DNA of 7,876 bases from Gammaproteobacteria bacterium (lineage in GTDB: Bacteria > Pseudomonadota > Gammaproteobacteria > Pseudomonadales > Azotimanducaceae). This document shows, in pieces, positions 6,478 to 7,876 of the stretch; the first letter of the stretch is position 1; the number at the start of each line of letters is the position of its first letter. The notes below the pieces were generated by a model. It ran no database searches. It was not told the DNA's origin and saw only the letters and a program-made list of their open reading frames with translations. Where the stretch lies: NCBI GenBank assembly GCA_027295975.1, contig JAPUJX010000209.1:1-7876 (forward strand), given 5' to 3'. The position numbers and the translations under genes are program-made.

Positions 6478-7876
6478 ATGACATCTTCTGACATCATCGT
6501 GGTTGGAGCCGGCAGCTCAGGGTCGGCTATCGCCGCTCGCGCCAGCGAAGATCCCAACAGCCGGGTCCTGCTGCTCGAAGCGGGGCCGGACTACCCCGAC
6601 CTTGCTGAAACCCCGTTCGATCTGGTCAATAGTCACAACAACTCGTATGAGGACCATGATTGGGGTTTTGCCTACCGGCCGACCCGGGGTCGCGAAATAG
6701 CGTTTCCCCGAGGTCGGGTAACCGGTGGGTCGAGCGCGGTGAACACCACCATCGCGTTGCGCGGCATGCCGGAGGATTACGACGAGTGGGCGGGTCTCGG
6801 CAACACCGAGTGGGCCTGGGAGAAGGTATTGCCCGCGTTCAATCGACTCGAACGTGATCTGGATTTTGGCCGCGAACCCTACCATGGCGACGCCGGCCCC
6901 ATCTCTATTCGGCGTTATCCTCCGGACGAACTCCTGCTTCAGCACCAGGCATTTCTGAGTTCCGCATCCGATCTCGGCTATCCGGATTGCCCCGACGCCA
7001 ACGACCCATCGGGTTGGGGTTCGGGTCCCCATCCGATGAACAAGCTCGGTCGGTTGCGGGTCTCCTGTGCTGTCGGATACCTGGCACCGGCTCGTATTCG
7101 GCCAAATCTCGAGATTCGCGCAGATACATTTGTGCGCCGACTTGTTATCAACGGGGGGAGATGTACCGGCGTCGAGGTGGAAACTTCGTCGGGCGAAATT
7201 CTCGAGTTGTCCGCGCGACTGGTTGTGGTGAGCGCCGGGGCGCTGATGTCTCCGGCGATTCTGATGCGCTCCGGCATCGGCCCGAAAGATCGGTTGGAGC
7301 GCCTTGGCATCGACGTTGTCAGTGATTGCCCGTACGTTGGTCAGAACCTTTCCGACCATCCCGCACTGGCCGTTGCCTGCATCGTCAAAGATCCGTCCAT
7401 CATCGATTTCGACCAACCGTTGATCCAGACGATTCTCCGTTATACCGCGGATGGCTCGGAGAAACGTAATGATCTCCAGATCGAACAGATCAGCTTTTCC
7501 GGCAAGCCGGGAGGCAGTCCTAAGTTTGTTATCGCGGCGGTACTCGAATATCAGTACGGTCGTGGTGAGTTACGCCTGGAAGTTGCGGATCCGCGGGTAA
7601 ATCCGGTCGTCGACAACCGGTTCTGCGAGGACGAACGTGATGTGACGAGGCTCGTTGCGTGTTTCAAGGATACCCTTGCGTTCACTCGCACCGGGGCTCT
7701 GGCGGATCTGATCGAACAGGTGACCTTTCCCGATCCCGCCCGCCCGACGGACGACGAAGCAATTGCGGAACTGGCCAGGCGTTTCTCCGGTAGCGGTTAC
7801 CATCCCTGCGGCACGGTCAAAATGGGCCCGGCCAGCGACAGCCGGGCCGTGGTTGATCAGTTCGGCTGCTGTCACG
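6478..7876 (+). CDS. GMC-family FAD-dependent oxidoreductase (partial, C-terminus beyond the window)
   Basis: Glucose-methanol-choline oxidoreductases oxidise an alcohol, sometimes onward to the aldehyde or acid level, using non-covalent FAD. The frame is open for 466 codons from ATG 6478 to the edge. Visible: the FAD dinucleotide motif GAGSSG (10-15) with E34 after LLLEAG, GMC signature 1 at 79-89 (GRVTGGSSAVN, with Thr where Leu is usual), YDEWAGLGN (101-109), signature 2 at 254-268 (GALMSPAILMRSGIG), QNLSDHP (289-295) and YHPCGTVKMG (441-450), whose H442 is the expected catalytic base. The family is usually 500-560 residues, so about 40-70 residues, including the second active-site His/Asn, are missing. 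The start is chosen because the FAD motif follows at once and GGTGGAA (6464-6470) lies seven bases upstream. It probably forms an operon with the dioxygenase. The dehydrogenase versus oxidase type and the substrate are unknown; the N-terminal half resembles choline-dehydrogenase-like and mycofactocin-associated GMC proteins. Confidence 0.94.
   Translation, partial: MTSSDIIVVGAGSSGSAIAARASEDPNSRVLLLEAGPDYPDLAETPFDLVNSHNNSYEDHDWGFAYRPTRGREIAFPRGRVTGGSSAVNTTIALRGMPEDYDEWAGLGNTEWAWEKVLPAFNRLERDLDFGREPYHGDAGPISIRRYPPDELLLQHQAFLSSASDLGYPDCPDANDPSGWGSGPHPMNKLGRLRVSCAVGYLAPARIRPNLEIRADTFVRRLVINGGRCTGVEVETSSGEILELSARLVVVSAGALMSPAILMRSGIGPKDRLERLGIDVVSDCPYVGQNLSDHPALAVACIVKDPSIIDFDQPLIQTILRYTADGSEKRNDLQIEQISFSGKPGGSPKFVIAAVLEYQYGRGELRLEVADPRVNPVVDNRFCEDERDVTRLVACFKDTLAFTRTGALADLIEQVTFPDPARPTDDEAIAELARRFSGSGYHPCGTVKMGPASDSRAVVDQFGCCH

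Noticed and set aside
6517..7416. 299-codon open frame on - opposite the GMC oxidoreductase gene
   Set aside because: The + strand carries a clear GMC enzyme with all motifs across this interval; the minus frame shows no motif and no ribosome site.

Overview
The window reads as a chromosomal fragment of a proteobacterium, most likely a marine-type gammaproteobacterium. This rests on the gene kinds (a large TonB-dependent receptor, a TauD/TfdA dioxygenase, a GMC flavoenzyme, a CaiB/BaiF CoA-transferase and a DUF222-HNH protein), good Shine-Dalgarno sites and moderate-to-high GC. The taxonomic call is inference; there is no RNA or marker gene to confirm it.

Layout from left to right: (i) 1-1109, a DUF222/HNH-endonuclease-type gene on +, apparently missing its N-terminal half; (ii) a short convergent gap, 1110-1180, with a weak inverted repeat; (iii) 1181-2365, a class III CoA-transferase on -; (iv) 2366-2494, a dense leader and intergenic stretch with a duplicated octamer over the ribosome site, an inverted partner of that octamer, copy 1 of a 28-bp repeat and a strong terminator for the next gene; (v) 2495-5404, a 969-residue TonB-dependent receptor on -; (vi) 5405-5647, a divergent intergenic region with a six-unit 7-bp tandem array, small direct and inverted repeats and copy 2 of the 28-bp repeat; (vii) 5648-6433, a TauD/TfdA-family Fe(II)/2-oxoglutarate dioxygenase on +; (viii) 6478 to the right edge, a GMC-family FAD oxidoreductase, open at the edge with its C-terminus outside the window.

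Taken together, the receptor, dioxygenase, GMC oxidoreductase and CoA-transferase look like part of a catabolic locus: outer-membrane uptake of a bulky or scarce organic compound, oxidative attack, alcohol or aldehyde oxidation, then CoA activation. The substrate cannot be read from the sequence. The 28-bp repeat sits in both promoter-bearing intergenic regions of this putative locus and could be either a shared operator or a dispersed genomic repeat. No CRISPR array, tRNA, rRNA or intact insertion sequence was seen.
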